Shown here piece after piece: positions 46,653 through 59,126 of a stretch of DNA of 64,000 nucleotides. This DNA is from Dictyophora rubrovolvata (Eukaryota > Basidiomycota > Agaricomycetes > Phallales > Phallaceae), in the NCBI GenBank assembly GCA_029959195.1, contig CP114127.1, forward strand, positions 1,054,001 to 1,118,000. The letters run 5' to 3'. The translations under genes and the position numbers were made by a program. The notes beneath the pieces were generated by a model, which saw only the letters and a list, made by a program, of their open reading frames with translations, was not told the DNA's origin and searched no databases. Each line of letters opens with the position of its first letter. The first letter of the stretch is position 1.

Positions 46653-48180
46653 ATGACTCAAATAACCCTAGAGACTGGTAAAGAGAGTATAGGGATCGTC
46701 AATTTTGAGCTATTTTTGAAGGGAAATGAGGTAGAGAAACAGATGGCGGGGGCAGCCATTATCGAGTCCTTCCAGCGATGCGGTTTTGTCTATTTGGTCA
46801 ACCACCCGCTTCCCACCGAGAAAATTGTGGAAATGTTTAGCTGGGTACATAACGTCTTTTTTTATTGTTAAGCCTGGACTGATGTTTTACTTTCCAACCT
46901 AGTCAAAAAAGTTTTTTGCATTGCCCCTCGAAAAGAAAATGCTTGCACCCCATCCAGAATCTGGGAGCCACCATAGAGGTTTCATTTCTCGAAATATGAT
47001 TGATATTGTAATTCTTGATCCTGTTACATAGGATATTCTCCGCCAGGGATGGAAAAGGTTGTTCACCATATCGATGATAAAGAGGAAGCTTCCAAGGAGC
47101 GAACGATCGCACCAGATATGAAAGAAAGCTTCGAGTGTGGTCGAGGCGAAGAAAATGGCGATATGGCCAATATTTGGCTCCCAGACGGTATTCTTCCTGG
47201 TTTCAAGGAAGCTTGTCTTGATTTTTTCTGGGTAAGCTGTTACCCGTTCTCAATCAAAGGTTGTAATTGTTGAATTGTTCTTTCTACTAATAGACATGTT
47301 ACCAGACAGAGCTCGTCGTTTTGCGTGCTCTCGCCGTAGGTCTCAATCTTCCGGAGGACTACTTTGTCTTGAAGCATCAAGCACCCGATTGTCAGCTACG
47401 ACTCCTCCATTATCCTAGGTGAGATCTTCTGGTACAGCACTATGACGATTTGGTTTGAAATAACTACTATGGAAGCATCCCAGAAGAGGCCTTAAGGAAT
47501 GAAACTGTTACACGCATTGGTGCTCATTCGGATTTTGGGAGTATCACGCTCTTGGTGCAGGACGAAGTCGGCGGCTTAGAGATTGAAGATCCCAATAACA
47601 CAGGATCCTTTATAGTATGTAAACCTATATATTCCATCGAAGCAACCTTGCTAATGTAGGGAAACAGCCGGCCCCTCACGTGCAAGGATCTCTTATTGTT
47701 AATGCTGGAGATTTTTTGGCTAGATGTACGATGTATAGTATTGAAGCATTCACGTTATTCACGTAGCGGTTTGTCACGTCAGGGTCCAACGATGCCATTC
47801 GAAGTACAGTTCATCGCGTTCGTGCTCTAACAAGTAAAGCTGCAAATGGACTCGTTCCAGAACGCTATTCAATCCCATTCGTGAGTTGATTTCTATTCAA
47901 ATCCCCAGTCCATGAATTACCCTAATTATGTCTGGAACCTAGTTTTGCAGTGCCGTAAGAGTGCCACACCATTATCCGTAATTAACATCACATATTGAAA
48001 CAGTGTAGGACTTTGATACAGTCGTTGATTGTATTCCTGGGACTTGGTCAGAGGAGAATCCGAAAAAATACGAACCGATTTCTGTTTGTGCTTTCATTTT
48101 TCCAGTCCTTGTACTTGTGGCTAATTATTATTGTACAGGCGAGAGAATATATCATGAAACGACTGGAAATGAATTACTAG
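46653..48180 (+). CDS. 2-oxoglutarate/Fe(II)-dependent dioxygenase (isopenicillin N synthase-like)
   Basis: The N-terminal DIOX_N region reads VNFELFLKGNEVEKQMAGAA and FQRCGFVYLVNH. The double-stranded beta helix carries the iron triad H-x-D in IGAHSDFGSITLL and the distal His in STVHRV. The 2OG-binding Arg-x-Ser is RYSIPFF. Such enzymes hydroxylate or desaturate small molecules; the substrate cannot be told. The last exons (SADFDTVVDCIPGTW, YEPIS, AREYIMKRLEMNY) match the family C-terminus. The start ATG 46653 (MTQITLETGK) is preferred over 46584. All core residues are present, so it is probably active. No secondary-metabolite cluster is seen nearby. Confidence 0.9.
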
Positions 48181-48300
48181 AATACACTTTTAAGCAATGC
48201 TATTGTATGCTTTAAGTACATGTTACGAATAAACGTTTAGCACTGAGGGGGTTGAATAAGAGCCTGAGCGAGATTAGCCTGCCAGACGCCCAAGTCCGAC

Positions 48301-49488
48301 ATGTCGTCCGTTGTTTCGCCGCACCCAAAGAACGGAGAAGTTTCTTCTGTTTTAGACCCTACGTTCCAAACGAGAGAGGCTAGATTAAGGTTTCCGCCGT
48401 TTTATGCAGTCGTGGGGATTTATCGCTTGGTCATTGATCCTAATTTGTACAAACCTATTTGGGACAAAGTCAGGCATGGCACACGACGTGGTTTGATTGT
48501 GGGATTCGGATGGGTATGTTTGAGTGAAATAGTGCACTCTGAGCTTGACGACAGGGATTTAATATTTAAGACTAGGCTTTCCTGACTTTCAGGATTCAAC
48601 GTGTTTATGTCCGGTATTTCCTAGTCAAGTATGGTTCCAATGATTCTTCCATGTCTAAGCAAAGTACTCACTTCGTTTTTTTTCTATAGTTCACCTAAAT
48701 TTACTGGTCTTTCCCATGATAAGATATTTGGATATGACATCCCGCTGGATATTGTAACTTGTGAGCACTATGTGATCAGACAAGTGTACGGTACAGCATA
48801 ACGAGAATTTCAGACGCAACAATTATGTTCATCTCGTCCCAATTCAATTTGATACTCAAGTTTTTTTTGTCGAAAAATCTCCGCATCGCCCGTGATCGTG
48901 CTTGGGAACAGACGGTAAAATCTCGAGGCAAAGCCATCGACTTTTGGGGTCCTTATGTTGAAGAATGGCGATCACCACCTCGAATTACGGCAAACGACAA
49001 AAGGTGGCAAAATTGGATTGCGAGCGGGGTCGTTAGAGTTTTTGTTCGTAAAGGTCAGTGGTTTAACTGAGGTAATAACATTCGTAAAATATGTCCCCAC
49101 TTCAGTCTTACTGGCTCCTCTCGATTTATATCCTTTTATTGGCATTGCAATATCTTCTTTCCTGAAGGCATTTGGCACCGCTCGTTATCTACATGAACCC
49201 TATTTCAAAGCCAAAAAAATGGATAACCATCAAATTGCATTATTTATGGAGGAGCGCAAGTGGGATTATCGAGGTTTGGAGTTATGTTGACTCATGAATT
49301 ATAAATATAGCTCAACGTTTCTGCATCGTTTAGCGTTTGGATTCGTAACAACATTCCTTGAATCACTCCCAATAATTGGAATAGGATTTACCATTAGCAA
49401 CCGAATTGGCGCCGCAATGTGGGCTCATGACCTAGAAAAGCGACAACATCTTTATGCTTCCAGTGTCCTCCTTCCATCGCAACACTAG
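48301..49488 (+). CDS. EI24-family membrane protein
   Basis: Several exons give a polytopic protein: FPPFYAVVGIYRLVIDPNLY and WDKVRHGTRRGLIVGFGW, then VLLAPLDLYPFIGIAISSFL, KAFGTARYLHEPYF and FLESLPIIGIGFTISNRIGA, with a cytosolic Trp/Arg-rich loop between. The motif of a proline-kinked helix followed by tandem Gly-x-Gly segments is typical of the EI24/outer-spore-wall protein (RRT8/LDS) family in fungi. Yeast members sit on lipid droplets and affect spore wall formation; here the role is unknown. The protein ends with SVLLPSQH. The start ATG 48301 lies about 120 bp after the dioxygenase stop, so the genes are tandem and close. Family assignment is by pattern only. Confidence 0.72.
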
Positions 49489-49756
49489 TTGACAGAGCTT
49501 GAAATGATCAACCATTGAGTATGTAGTTGTTGCAAGTAGATAGCAATTGAAATACATTGTGTTCTCAATATTCAATCGCCGGTCAAGCCATGTCCGACGC
49601 GGTTACTATTAGGTAGTCCCCAACTTAGTCCCACCAAGACCTTACGTAAAAAGCGCCGCTCCTCCTCTCGTCCGCGTCATTAGATGACGTCGACGGAAGA
49701 ATGGGAAAAGGATAAAGAGAATGTAGCGACGGTTCGCCCTCTTTCATTGTTCAACT

Positions 49757-51677
49757 ATGCGTTTGAACATTATAATCTATGCAGTTCTCTTATTACCTGT
49801 CTCCGCTTCTTGGTTCTCTACTGGAAAACCAGGTCTGTTTCTAAAATTTCTTATCATTTTTAGTACTAAATACAGCCTTATTCAGAATATCAGTCCTGGG
49901 ACATCAAGCAGCTCAAGCACTGGTTGAAGGCCCATAATATTAACCCGCCTTCCAGCTTCTCTGAAGCTCAGTTGAAAGATCTTGTCAAGGCCAACTGGTA
50001 CAGCTCTGCGACTACTTGGACAAAGGATCAATATCATGCCGCTCAACACGCTTTCAAGGATGTAAAAGATGATAATTTTCAATGTACGGATGGTCGCATA
50101 ATGCCTTTGTGCTTCCATTGCTAATCCCATCTTTTTCTTCTTTAGCTTGGGATGAGTCGCGACTTCGAAAATTCCTTTTGGATCAGGGAGTAATCGCTCC
50201 AAAAGGTCCCAAAGAATCGTTGGTGCAATCAGCAAAGAGCATGTAAGTTGATTCATTTGAAGGGAATCCCATTTACAGACGACTTCCTAGCTATTCTTCA
50301 TACACCTCCGTGGCCTCCGGTTATAGCTCACGTGTCTCAGCTGCAGCTTCTACAGCCGTTCATGGGGATGAAGTACGTCCATTTGCGAATCATATAGGCT
50401 CTTTTAACATCTATTCAGTATTGGCAAGCCCGTAAATCTGCCGAATCTGCCGCCTCTACTGCCTCTTCACTCGCTGTAGAGGCTTCACAAGATTTGATGA
50501 GGAAATTAGATCACACTAAAGATTATGTTTATTCCACATGGGATGACAACAGAATGAGGTTAGTAATAAAATCTGTATCAAAAAAGTTCATTACTGAAAC
50601 TAAGCAGAACATATTTGGAAGAAAAAGGTATAATCGATTCCAAACAGGAAGCGACACGAAATCAACTGCTGTCCTATATGTACGATGCCTATGCTGCCGC
50701 TGCTAATCCTATTTGGGAAGCTTGGTCCAACAGTTATATGGTTCGTAGATATCTATCCGGGCCTTTCTACCTTTATTGACTGTTGTCACGCTTCGCAGCA
50801 TGATTGGCTAGTACACCATGGTATCCTAAAGTCTGAGGTGCAGAAAACAAGGGACGAATTGCGCAAATCGATGCAAAGGTACTATTACGGTGTACATGAC
50901 AAGATTTGGGATACATGGTCAGAATCCGACTTGAGGAATTGGCTTGTCGAGCATAACATCATCAAAGCCGAGTCGAAGGCTCCCGTCGACAAATTGCGCA
51001 AGCTTGTTCACGACAACTACATGTCAGCAATGGACACGACGTACGGTGCATGGAAGACCAGTGACATGCGTGCATGGTTGATTGACCATGGTTACTTGAA
51101 AAGTGACGCTCAGATTAAAAAAGAAGAACTCATGAACCTTTTCCATGAAAAGTGAATCTGCACGATCTTATCCGTGATGTGATTGTACTCACCTAGCACC
51201 TAGGTATGACGATGTGTCTGGTCGTACTGCATCTTATTTGAGCTGGCCTGACGCTCGTCTTCGTGCCTTCCTTCGTAATAACGGAGTATCCGACGCTTCC
51301 CTGCCAACTACTCGCGAAGAGTTACTACGTGAGTATCCTGACGTTGATTGCGCTTTATTCGTTGTTCTATATCCAACCCTTTCATAGGCGAGGTTCGATT
51401 ACGTTATACCAAGAGTGTTTCTCGTGGCGAAAATCTATATAATCGGATTGTTGATACTGTACAAAACGGTTGGGAAAAGGCCGAGGGAAAGTTGGGTGAT
51501 ATTTTGTCGGTAATTGGAGGTGCTTCCGAGGAGGCTAAGGTTCAAACGCACAAAGCCCATTTGGAAGCTGCTAAAAGCGCTGAAGTTGCGGCTCGAAGTG
51601 CTGCCAGTGCTGCTCATAGTTTGTCTGCTGAGGCTGCGAAAGAATCCCAGAAAGTATGGATGGACCCATCCAGTTAG
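49757..51677 (+). CDS. Ish1/Msc1-type protein with tandem HeH-like repeats
   Basis: Begins with a signal peptide (MRLNIIYAVLLLPVSASW). At least seven repeats follow the pattern W-x(5-6)-L/M-R-x-W/F/Y-L-x-x-x-G/N-I/V: SWDIKQLKHWLKAHNI, SWDESRLRKFLLDQGV, YLEEKGIIDSKQ, WLVHHGILKSE, WLVEHNIIKAE, WLIDHGYLKSD and FLRNNGVSDAS. These are helix-extended-helix (HeH/LEM-like) units of the fungal Ish1/Msc1 stress proteins, placed at the nuclear envelope or ER in yeasts. The last 60 residues are an Ala-rich helix (SAASAAHSLSAEAAKES). Introns are many and short. A start at 49757 is supported by the signal sequence. The combination of an export signal with nuclear-envelope-type repeats is known for this family. 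Confidence 0.87.
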
Positions 51678-51873
51678 CCTGCCACTATATGCTGATATAT
51701 TTGACAGGCAAAGTCGGAATTGTGACTTTATAAAAAAAGATTACTTTTCGATGACAATGTTAACGCTCTTACATGAGAGATTTTGGCATAAAATACTAAA
51801 GTTTACATGCTTAATAATAAAGTACAGGTCATATCAATAGTCTCACTCTTATTTTCGAGTATGTATAATAATA

Positions 51874-52884
51874 TTAACTTGTCTGACGTCCGATCCAAAC
51901 CGCAAAACGCGTTCCTAGCACACCTAAACTCCAAATCTCCCACTGTCCCGAGTCCATCCAACGTGAAAGAAATAATTTTGAAACTTCTTCAGCTCTTAAT
52001 TCCAATACCACCAAGACTAACGCTTTCTCTTTACCATAAATGGCGAAGTGATTAATGACAGCGAGTAAAGGGTCGACAAGAGACGGATTGTAGATACAAT
52101 CAATGACGAGAACTATACGGGCAGAGTTTGAAGATCCTTGGATATCGTCGATCCATACATTTTTGTATGCTGTTAGTCGGGTATTCAAAGGCATGGACTG
52201 AAATTCAATCCAATCCAGAGCTTCTATCGAGAGATTCGAATGCCTTGGGATATTCTGCGAAATATTCTTGGCGATAAGTGGAATCAAAAATGGTAAGTCT
52301 GTTGCAATGTAGCGTTTTACCATGGGAGCTAGTGCGATAGCTAGAAAGCCGGTACCGGCACCAAGCTCAAGGATTTGACAAGACGAAAGGTTAGCATGAG
52401 ACATTAATACTTCAGATAGGGTCAGAGCAGCGATCTTCTTGCTTGCTCGCCAGAGAACACTGCCCGTGTCGCCTTTCCTGCTATTGAGTGAAGTTATGTC
52501 TTGATATAGCGATATTTCTGTTGGCCAGGACCCGGCGTTTCTTTTGGAGTTTTTCCGATGGCGACTTGAGTTCTCGCTGCGTCTCTCAATGCAGGTTTGA
52601 CAGCGACAGATGGGGAGTGTAATGGTTATTTGCCCATCCTTGGGGTTGACCGAACCTAGACCTGATTCCTTTGATGCGTCGTTATCACTGTCATCGTCGA
52701 ATAACCCTTGACGAGCAGATCCTTGAAGTTGACTATAGAGGATAAAAATTTCTTCTTCTGCATCTTCAACCCGCCAGGTATAATCACTATGTGTGGGTAT
52801 AATAATTGGCTTCCAATCAGGAGTTTCAGTTGCTGTCGTGGACTCGGAACGAACGTCCTCCATGAAGCCTGCTGGCACTGGCAA
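51874..52884 (-). CDS. METTL21/Rkm5-like lysine methyltransferase
   Basis: A single exon of 336 codons. The SAM-binding core is CQILELGAGTGFLAIALAP, followed by the acidic residue in IATDLP and the post-motif DCIYNPSLVDPLLAVI. This layout (E-L-G-x-G-x-G, then D-x-x-Y-N/P) is that of the seven-beta-strand lysine methyltransferases of the METTL21 group; yeast Rkm5 methylates ribosomal protein L1. An N-terminal region of about 130 residues carries a possible extra cysteine pair (CRCQTC). The start codon lies 178 bp from the divergent LHS1 gene. The substrate is inferred only from the group. Confidence 0.84.
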   Translation of the reverse strand: MPVPAGFMEDVRSESTTATETPDWKPIIIPTHSDYTWRVEDAEEEIFILYSQLQGSARQGLFDDDSDNDASKESGLGSVNPKDGQITITLPICRCQTCIERRSENSSRHRKNSKRNAGSWPTEISLYQDITSLNSRKGDTGSVLWRASKKIAALTLSEVLMSHANLSSCQILELGAGTGFLAIALAPMVKRYIATDLPFLIPLIAKNISQNIPRHSNLSIEALDWIEFQSMPLNTRLTAYKNVWIDDIQGSSNSARIVLVIDCIYNPSLVDPLLAVINHFAIYGKEKALVLVVLELRAEEVSKLFLSRWMDSGQWEIWSLGVLGTRFAVWIGRQTS

Positions 52885-53062
52885 TTGCTAACGTGTCACA
52901 CTGTCTATGGTGTCGTGTGGACAGTTTATCATCAGGTGTCATAAACACGTAGACGTGACGGGTCTACATTTATTTTTCTTCGTCTCTCTTACGTCCTTGT
53001 CCCCTCAGGTCTGATTAGATTAAGTATCTTAATTCCCACTATTTCACGTAGTATCTGGTCCT
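52885..53062. promoter_or_regulatory. Bidirectional promoter region, methyltransferase / LHS1
   Basis: 178 bp between divergent start codons, the shortest such gap in the window. No unfolded-protein-response element was recognised with confidence. Confidence 0.5.
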
Positions 53063-56000
53063 ATGCGGCTACTCGCAACGCTATTATTTCTCCCAATCGT
53101 CCAATATGCATTTGCTTCAATATTGGCCATCGACTATGGTACGGAGTGGATGAAAGTCTCCCTCGTTAAACCGGGATTGCCTTTTGACGTTCTTTTGAAC
53201 CATGACTCAAAACGGAAAATCCAGTCCTCTGTTGGGTGGAAAAATAACGACCGACTTTTCGGTTCAGACGCGTCCAATATTGTGCGTTTCCTTGACGAAT
53301 AAAGAATTACACTTTGGCTCAATGTGATATCAGGCCACTCGGTTCCCCAAAGAGTCGTTTTCGTCTTTGAAATATCTGCAAGGTCAAGCCTCGGACTCGA
53401 ATGCCATAACTTTTTTTACTTCGATATCCAATGCTGAAACGACCGAGACCACACGCAAGACCATTGCGCTCCGTAGATCAGATGGAACTGAGTGGGCTGT
53501 TGAAGAGCTCATAGCTCTACAGTTTGCATATGTCAAAGAACTGGCAGAAAGTACATCCAAGGAAAAGGTCGTTGATGCGGTTGTGACCGTACGTCTAAGG
53601 TTTCTCCTCCTTGTCTCTTGCTATGCTAATCCTTAGTAGGTCCCGAGCTACTACTCTCAATTCGAACGACAAGCCGTTTTAGATGCTATAGAAATATCCG
53701 GGTTAAAGTCTCTTGGAATTATCAATGACGGCACAGCCGGTAAGCCGCAAATTCCTAAAAGTGCGGATTCATTTCACATAAACTGAGACCAGTCGCAATT
53801 AATTACGCCATGACGCGAACATTCGCCACTCCGGAAACGCACTTAATATACGACGCTGGAGCCGGATCAGTCCGTGCAACAATCGCGACTTTTTCGACAG
53901 TCCCCGCGTCTGATAACGGGTCGAAAGCTAGATCTACTAGCAAAGATTCCACGTCCATCGAAATTAAAGCTATTGGCTATAGTCGTCAGATTGGAGGTGA
54001 TGAACTAGATAGACGATTGAGGGATATTTTAATCGACAAGTTCAACTCGCGAAGTCAGAAGGATGTTCGAAGTGATGCTCGGGGAATGGCCAAATTATGG
54101 AAGGAAGCGGGTCGCGTTAAAGGCGTTTTGAGCGCAAATTCGGAAGCTGTTGCGATTGTACGTTGGACGTGCTTTACCGTTATTTAAATAGCGCTTCATT
54201 TACTCATCATCGTCATCGTCAAGGTTGAAAACGCTGCATTCGATATCGATTTTCGTGCATCTGTATCGCGAGAAGAGTTTGAGAATGCTTTGGAGGACTT
54301 GAAACCTGCTTTTGTCAAGCCTATCTCTGATGCACTGGGAAATGCCAACCTTACACTTGTATGTGATGTTGATTAATGTGTATCATATACGATTTTGCTG
54401 AGGTGTATCAGGATCAGATTACATCTGTTATTCTAATGGGTGGAAGCTCTCGCGTTCCAGCCATACAACAGGCTGTGCGAAACGTGGTTGGAGAGTTTGT
54501 GCTATTCGACTTTTTGAAGCTAACCAATATCGCTGATTTTGTTGTTTCGAAAGCAGTAAAGTGGCTCAAAATATCAACACCGATGAAGCCGCGGTACTTG
54601 GTATGACTAAAATTTACTGATTAATATCCACTAAACATTGACTAATTGACAGGCGCCGCTTTTTACGGTGCAAGCATCAGTAGTCAATTCAGGACCAAGG
54701 ATATCAAAGTTCAGGATATTGTACACTATAATATTCAGGTTTCTTATCTAGCAGAAGCCAAATCTGCAGGTGTGTGAAATATCCACTGTTTTTTCTTTCC
54801 TTTTTGGATGGTATAGACTTTGAAGTGATTAGATACCTCCATCCGGACACTGTCTTCCGTGTTATTCCCTGCAGGTTCTAAATACGGGTCCAAAAAAGTC
54901 CTGACTTTTAAACGAAAGGATGATTTCGATTTAACGCTTTCCTACAAGCCAGCACAGCCTGGGTTCGTTCCTTTGTCTACTACCAGTACCCTGTTCCAAG
55001 CTCTGAATGCGCATTCATAGTGTCTTCTCAGGCGACATTTCTCAAGCTCAAATTCTCAAAGTCAATGAAGCCATAGTGAATCTAACTGAACAAGGGGCCG
55101 AGGATCCAGTGGTTAAGGTTACTTTAACGTTGACTAACTCTGGTTTTGTCGTCGTTCAAGACGCAATTGCGTCCGGAGAGATCAAAGAAGAATCGATTGC
55201 AGGTCAGTGGCGCTTTTTACTTGTGTTGTTTTCTCTGTTATATTCCCCAAGATAGAGAAGCTAAAGAACTTTTTTGGTGGCTCTTCTGCAGAGAGTGATA
55301 GCTCTGAGACGCCTGCTGTTGATCCCACCGCGACTGCAGTACCTAAAAGTGGAAAAAGTCAGAAGATTATCTCACTGGAAATGGTGCCTTCACCTCTTTC
55401 GATTCAACCATTGACGTTTGTTGAGAAGAAGGCATCGCATGAAAAGTATTTCTTTGCGTTTTTCGCCATGACACTAGTTCTGTCTAACTCACATTGATAA
55501 CTAAAAGGCTGTTGGCGATGCAACGCGCCGAACGAAGCAAGCAACAACGGGAAGAATCACGGAACTTGTTGGAATCGTATATATATCGCCTACGCGATCT
55601 TCTCGATGGCAACGAGGAAGCTCCTTTCACCCTTTTCTCAAAAGAAAGTGAACGTGAAAAGATGGCCGATCTGCTGCAAACGACATCCAGCTGGCTGCAT
55701 GAAAATGGTGAAACAGCGGATCTATTAGATTTTTGGAGTAAGAGAGAAGCACTAGAGTATGCCTTTTATTTTATTTTTTCCATTCCTGCTGTGCGAACTC
55801 GATTTTTTATTTTGACGTCATCGATAGAGCATTAGAAAGACCCATTCAGCAGCGTCATAGAGAATCGGAGACTCTTCTTCCTGCAATTTCCGACTTGGAA
55901 CAAGCTTTACAGGCTGGACAGATGTTTTTAGAATCTGCTCGTCAAAATTATACCATCGAGGAAGCTCAAGGGACGCTACATAAATATACCGTGGAGGAGA

Positions 56001-56323
56001 TCGATGAAGTAGAAACACGGTTGAATTCAGTCGCTGCGTGGCTACAGGAAAAGATGGTGGCTCAAAGAAAGCTGGCAATCAATGAAGATCCAGTCATATT
56101 CACCTCGGAAGTAATATCTCGAGGCAAGACGCTACAAAATCAAGTTATGCGGCTGTTAAAGCGTAAAGCCCCTAAACCTAAACCTACATCTACGTCTACG
56201 TTAACCGATACCATTTCATCGACGGAGACAGCGACGACTTTGACTACAGCCGGCGCAACCGAGACAGCTAATGCGACAGAAACAGAGGGCAGTAGTGGTA
56301 CTCACGGGCATGATGAATTGTAG
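53063..56323 (+). CDS. ER-lumenal Hsp70-like chaperone (LHS1/GRP170/HYOU1)
   Basis: A signal peptide (MRLLATLLFLPIVQYAFA) is followed by the ATPase start SILAIDYGTEWMKVSLVKPG. The phosphate loops are in LIYDAGAGSVRATI and VILMGGSSRVPAIQ, with IGGDELDRRL between. The long C-terminal region is charged and helical, with Ser/Thr-rich stretches. The protein ends HGHDEL, an ER-retrieval HDEL signal. GRP170-type proteins act as nucleotide exchange factors for Kar2/BiP and as holdases. The first intron begins right after SDASNI; many short introns follow. The sequence is intact through all parts read. The first exon of the divergent methyltransferase lies 178 bp upstream. Confidence 0.94.
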
Positions 56324-56477
56324 GAGCGAGCAAAAAAAAAAAAAGTTGTATTTATGTAACTAGTTGGAACATTTCAATCATCAAAACATAATTCTACATT
56401 ACATGACGACAAAAGGGAAACACGTCGTCAAGATGCGATGATGGTCATCGTAGCGTTTATTTATCATTCATTGTTCA

Positions 56478-57819
56478 TTAACATTGTCCACCTGTTTTAA
56501 CGGGATACTTGATCCCGGAACTTGGACAGTTACTCCGTCGAGTAGGGTGGCTAGGACTAAATTTGCCGTCTTGCAATGGGCTGTGGGAATGGATAAGAAT
56601 GGGCATATATACTAAACCTGAGCCTTGCTTTTACCCTTGAGCTCTGAGATAGAATTGCACCGTCGTGACTGCCTCATCTTTGCAGACGAAATCAGGGATG
56701 TAGCCCGTAACGTCTTGAACAGCCTTTTGCATGTCTGCCAGAGAATACCGGTGAGAATCGGAAGGAAGTATCTTGAACGGGATTTCAGTAATGACGAAAC
56801 AAGACGAACGACTGGCTGTTTACATTGACATTGGCCAAGGCGCGGTAAATATCGAATTTTTGGAAGAGATTCACGATGGTTTCGAAATAATATGGTACCT
56901 TTGAATTGAATCAATGAAGAATCTCTGTTGTTGTTTTTTTTTTTTTTTTTTTGAACTTTATTATTATACCTCATCAGCGGTTTGATAATTTGCAAAGCAT
57001 CGAGGTTCCAAAGTCGAAACGCTGAAGCCAGTGCGTTATTTAATTATACATTGACACCATTGATTTTGGTAGGTTTCGCGTACCATGTTCCGTGTGTTTT
57101 CCATTCGTGAGCCCAAAAGTTTTGGGGAGATTCATCGTTGGAAAGCCAGAATTCATTCATGATGGATAATGTGTCCTGGGCACCGGCCTTGCGCAGCGCC
57201 TCTGCTATTTCCTGACCAGAGTATGCGCGAGAATTATCGCAGTTCTTGGGGTGGTCAAGGGTACCGGGGGAGTAAATCGCGCATAAATATTATATAATGT
57301 ATGTACATACATACCTCGTAAAACTGACCGTTGCATTTATCCGGCCTAAGAGCAGGTTTTAGTCAGGGTGAGATACTTGGAACCAAGTCTATACCATAGA
57401 CCGTGTATTCCCCAAGAATCTTCCTGGCCAACATCGAGATCCCAAAATTGAGTGAAAACTAGAACTCCTCCAGGATTGACGACGCAACAAGAGTCAGTGG
57501 TTTCGGCCTCTCGAGTGCAGGATAAGATGGGAGGCTGGGGACATTGATCGGAGGTAGACTTTCGGTGATGGGAGTGGGATTTATAATGGAACCTGAGTTC
57601 CTGGCCATGGTGAATGGAAGGAAGGAGAGGTTGGTTGGTATTAGAAGAGTCGTGTGGAGAACCGGCAGTGTGTCCAGACAACAAGATGGATTCCACCTTT
57701 GGGTCGGAGAAATCAACGCCAGAAAGAGATTGGATGGAGGGTTTGTAAGTGGAGGAGAAGTTGTTTGATGCGATGTTGAGTAGTGAAATAGCAGGCAATA
57801 TCACTTCGTTGACCTTCAT
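56478..57819 (-). CDS. Ribonuclease T2 family, secreted or vacuolar
   Basis: Cleaves single-stranded RNA to 2',3'-cyclic phosphates. Both catalytic motifs are whole: CAS I in FTQFWDLDVGQEDSWGIHGL with WPDKCNG, and CAS II in FWAHEWKTHGTC. Cysteines follow the disulfide pattern (CSCTREAETTDSCC, STLEPRCF). The C-terminus (LQDGKF, then CPSSGIKY to a stop at 56478-56480) ends in a GGQC tail. The N-terminus from ATG 57819 (MKVNEVILPAISLLNIAS) could be a signal peptide. At least seven introns are present. The first half of the protein before CAS I is longer than in typical T2 enzymes and Ser/Pro-rich. Confidence 0.9.
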
Positions 57820-58207
57820 GTTCGCTGGAGGAATGACAGGAAGTGAGTCTGGGAACAAGAGTGTGATCTATATATATATATATTAGTGGAATGACATTGA
57901 ATCGATAGGAGATAAGGAGAACAAGAAATACGCTACGCCAATAACCCTATTCTAGACCCTAAACTCTACACTGTAGCCAATAGAATTGACTGGATTCGAA
58001 TAGAGTTAAGAATATATACCAAGGAGGAAGCGAGACGGTGTTATGGTGGAGGCGGGGACATGGCCATCAAACGTTCATAGAAGCATATGGTCACGCCTAT
58101 GGAGATAAGATTCATGAGAGAGAGAGAGAGAGATCGCATTCTTGTTCTATATCATGCAAAAAGCGGTATTATTGACTTTGGTATTGATACAGTTTTGTGA
58201 AAGGGAT
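57820..58207. other. Intergenic region
   Basis: About 390 bp between two minus-strand genes. It holds a TA dinucleotide run at about 57871-57884 and a GA run at about 58116-58132. It likely carries the RNase T2 promoter. Confidence 0.45.
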
Positions 58208-58758
58208 TCAGAGTCCACTGCTACGAGTAGAGACCGCAGGAACAACGCCTTCATCATCTTTGCCCTGTGGGGGAAAAAAGAAAAAGAAACTCTCAGAGAC
58301 GAGGTTCGAACGGGAAAAAGGAATTCATGACATTACCTGATAGAATTTCTCCAGGAATGATTTCGAGTCCCTTTGCTTCGGCTGGAGTAGAATACCCAGG
58401 ATGTGAGGTTCCTGTTTCCAGACATTCATCGTCTCCTGGTACTCCTGCTGGCCCTTGAACAGCAGACGGTCGATGAGCCGCACGTCGTCAATGTATCTGT
58501 TTCTTTCAAACTCTTCACGTATGCGACGACGGATAAGAGACGGTGTGATAGGCAGCCCGTACATGGCTACAATTTCGGGTGCCTTTAGGACGAGTCGATC
58601 ATGTTAGTTAGTGCCAGTCAGTGTTGGAGTGGAAGAAACGGGGGATACTGTACAGCGCGATACCAGTCTCTGTATAATTGAATTGCTCTCGAACGAGCCT
58701 CAGTTGGGCTACTCGATTGTCGGGCTATCCGCGATAGTCTGGACGGGATGGTCGTCAT
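58208..58758 (-). CDS. Mitochondrial complex I subunit NDUFA6/B14 (LYR protein)
   Basis: Three exons give a protein of about 130 residues. It has the LYR motif in IQLYRDWYR and the complex I B14 core (YGLPITPSLIRRRIREEFER, VRLIDRLLFKGQQEYQET, HILGIL). LYR proteins bind the acyl carrier protein; NDUFA6 anchors it to the matrix arm of NADH:ubiquinone oxidoreductase. The N-terminus (MTTIPSRLSRIARQSS) is basic and suits import. The last exon adds GKDDEGVVPAVSTRSSGL before the TGA 58208-58210. Its start lies close to a long intergenic region upstream. Confidence 0.9.
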
Positions 58759-59092
58759 CCAAGTTGTGTCTCTAGTATGTATACCTTTCAGTGGTGCAGG
58801 ACGTCCGTGGGGGCGCGCGGGAAAGTATTGGTCAGCAGGTCGGACTCTGCAGCAGTGCACTTCGACCACCACATTGCGTATATGAACATGCGAAAGTTGT
58901 ATCCCCCATGGAGCTGTATGAAGCCTGTAAATTCCAAGCTGGGCAGCTAAACCCTTCCACCTCACGGGCCCCGGCAAATTACTCAAAGAACATGCCAAGT
59001 TACCGAGGAACAATAGGAATAGGTCGAGGATCATCAGCACTATGCTAAGAGAGGTGGGCTCGTCATTCGCTTGTAATAATTAACCGATAATA

Positions 59093-59126
<34 letters not shown>

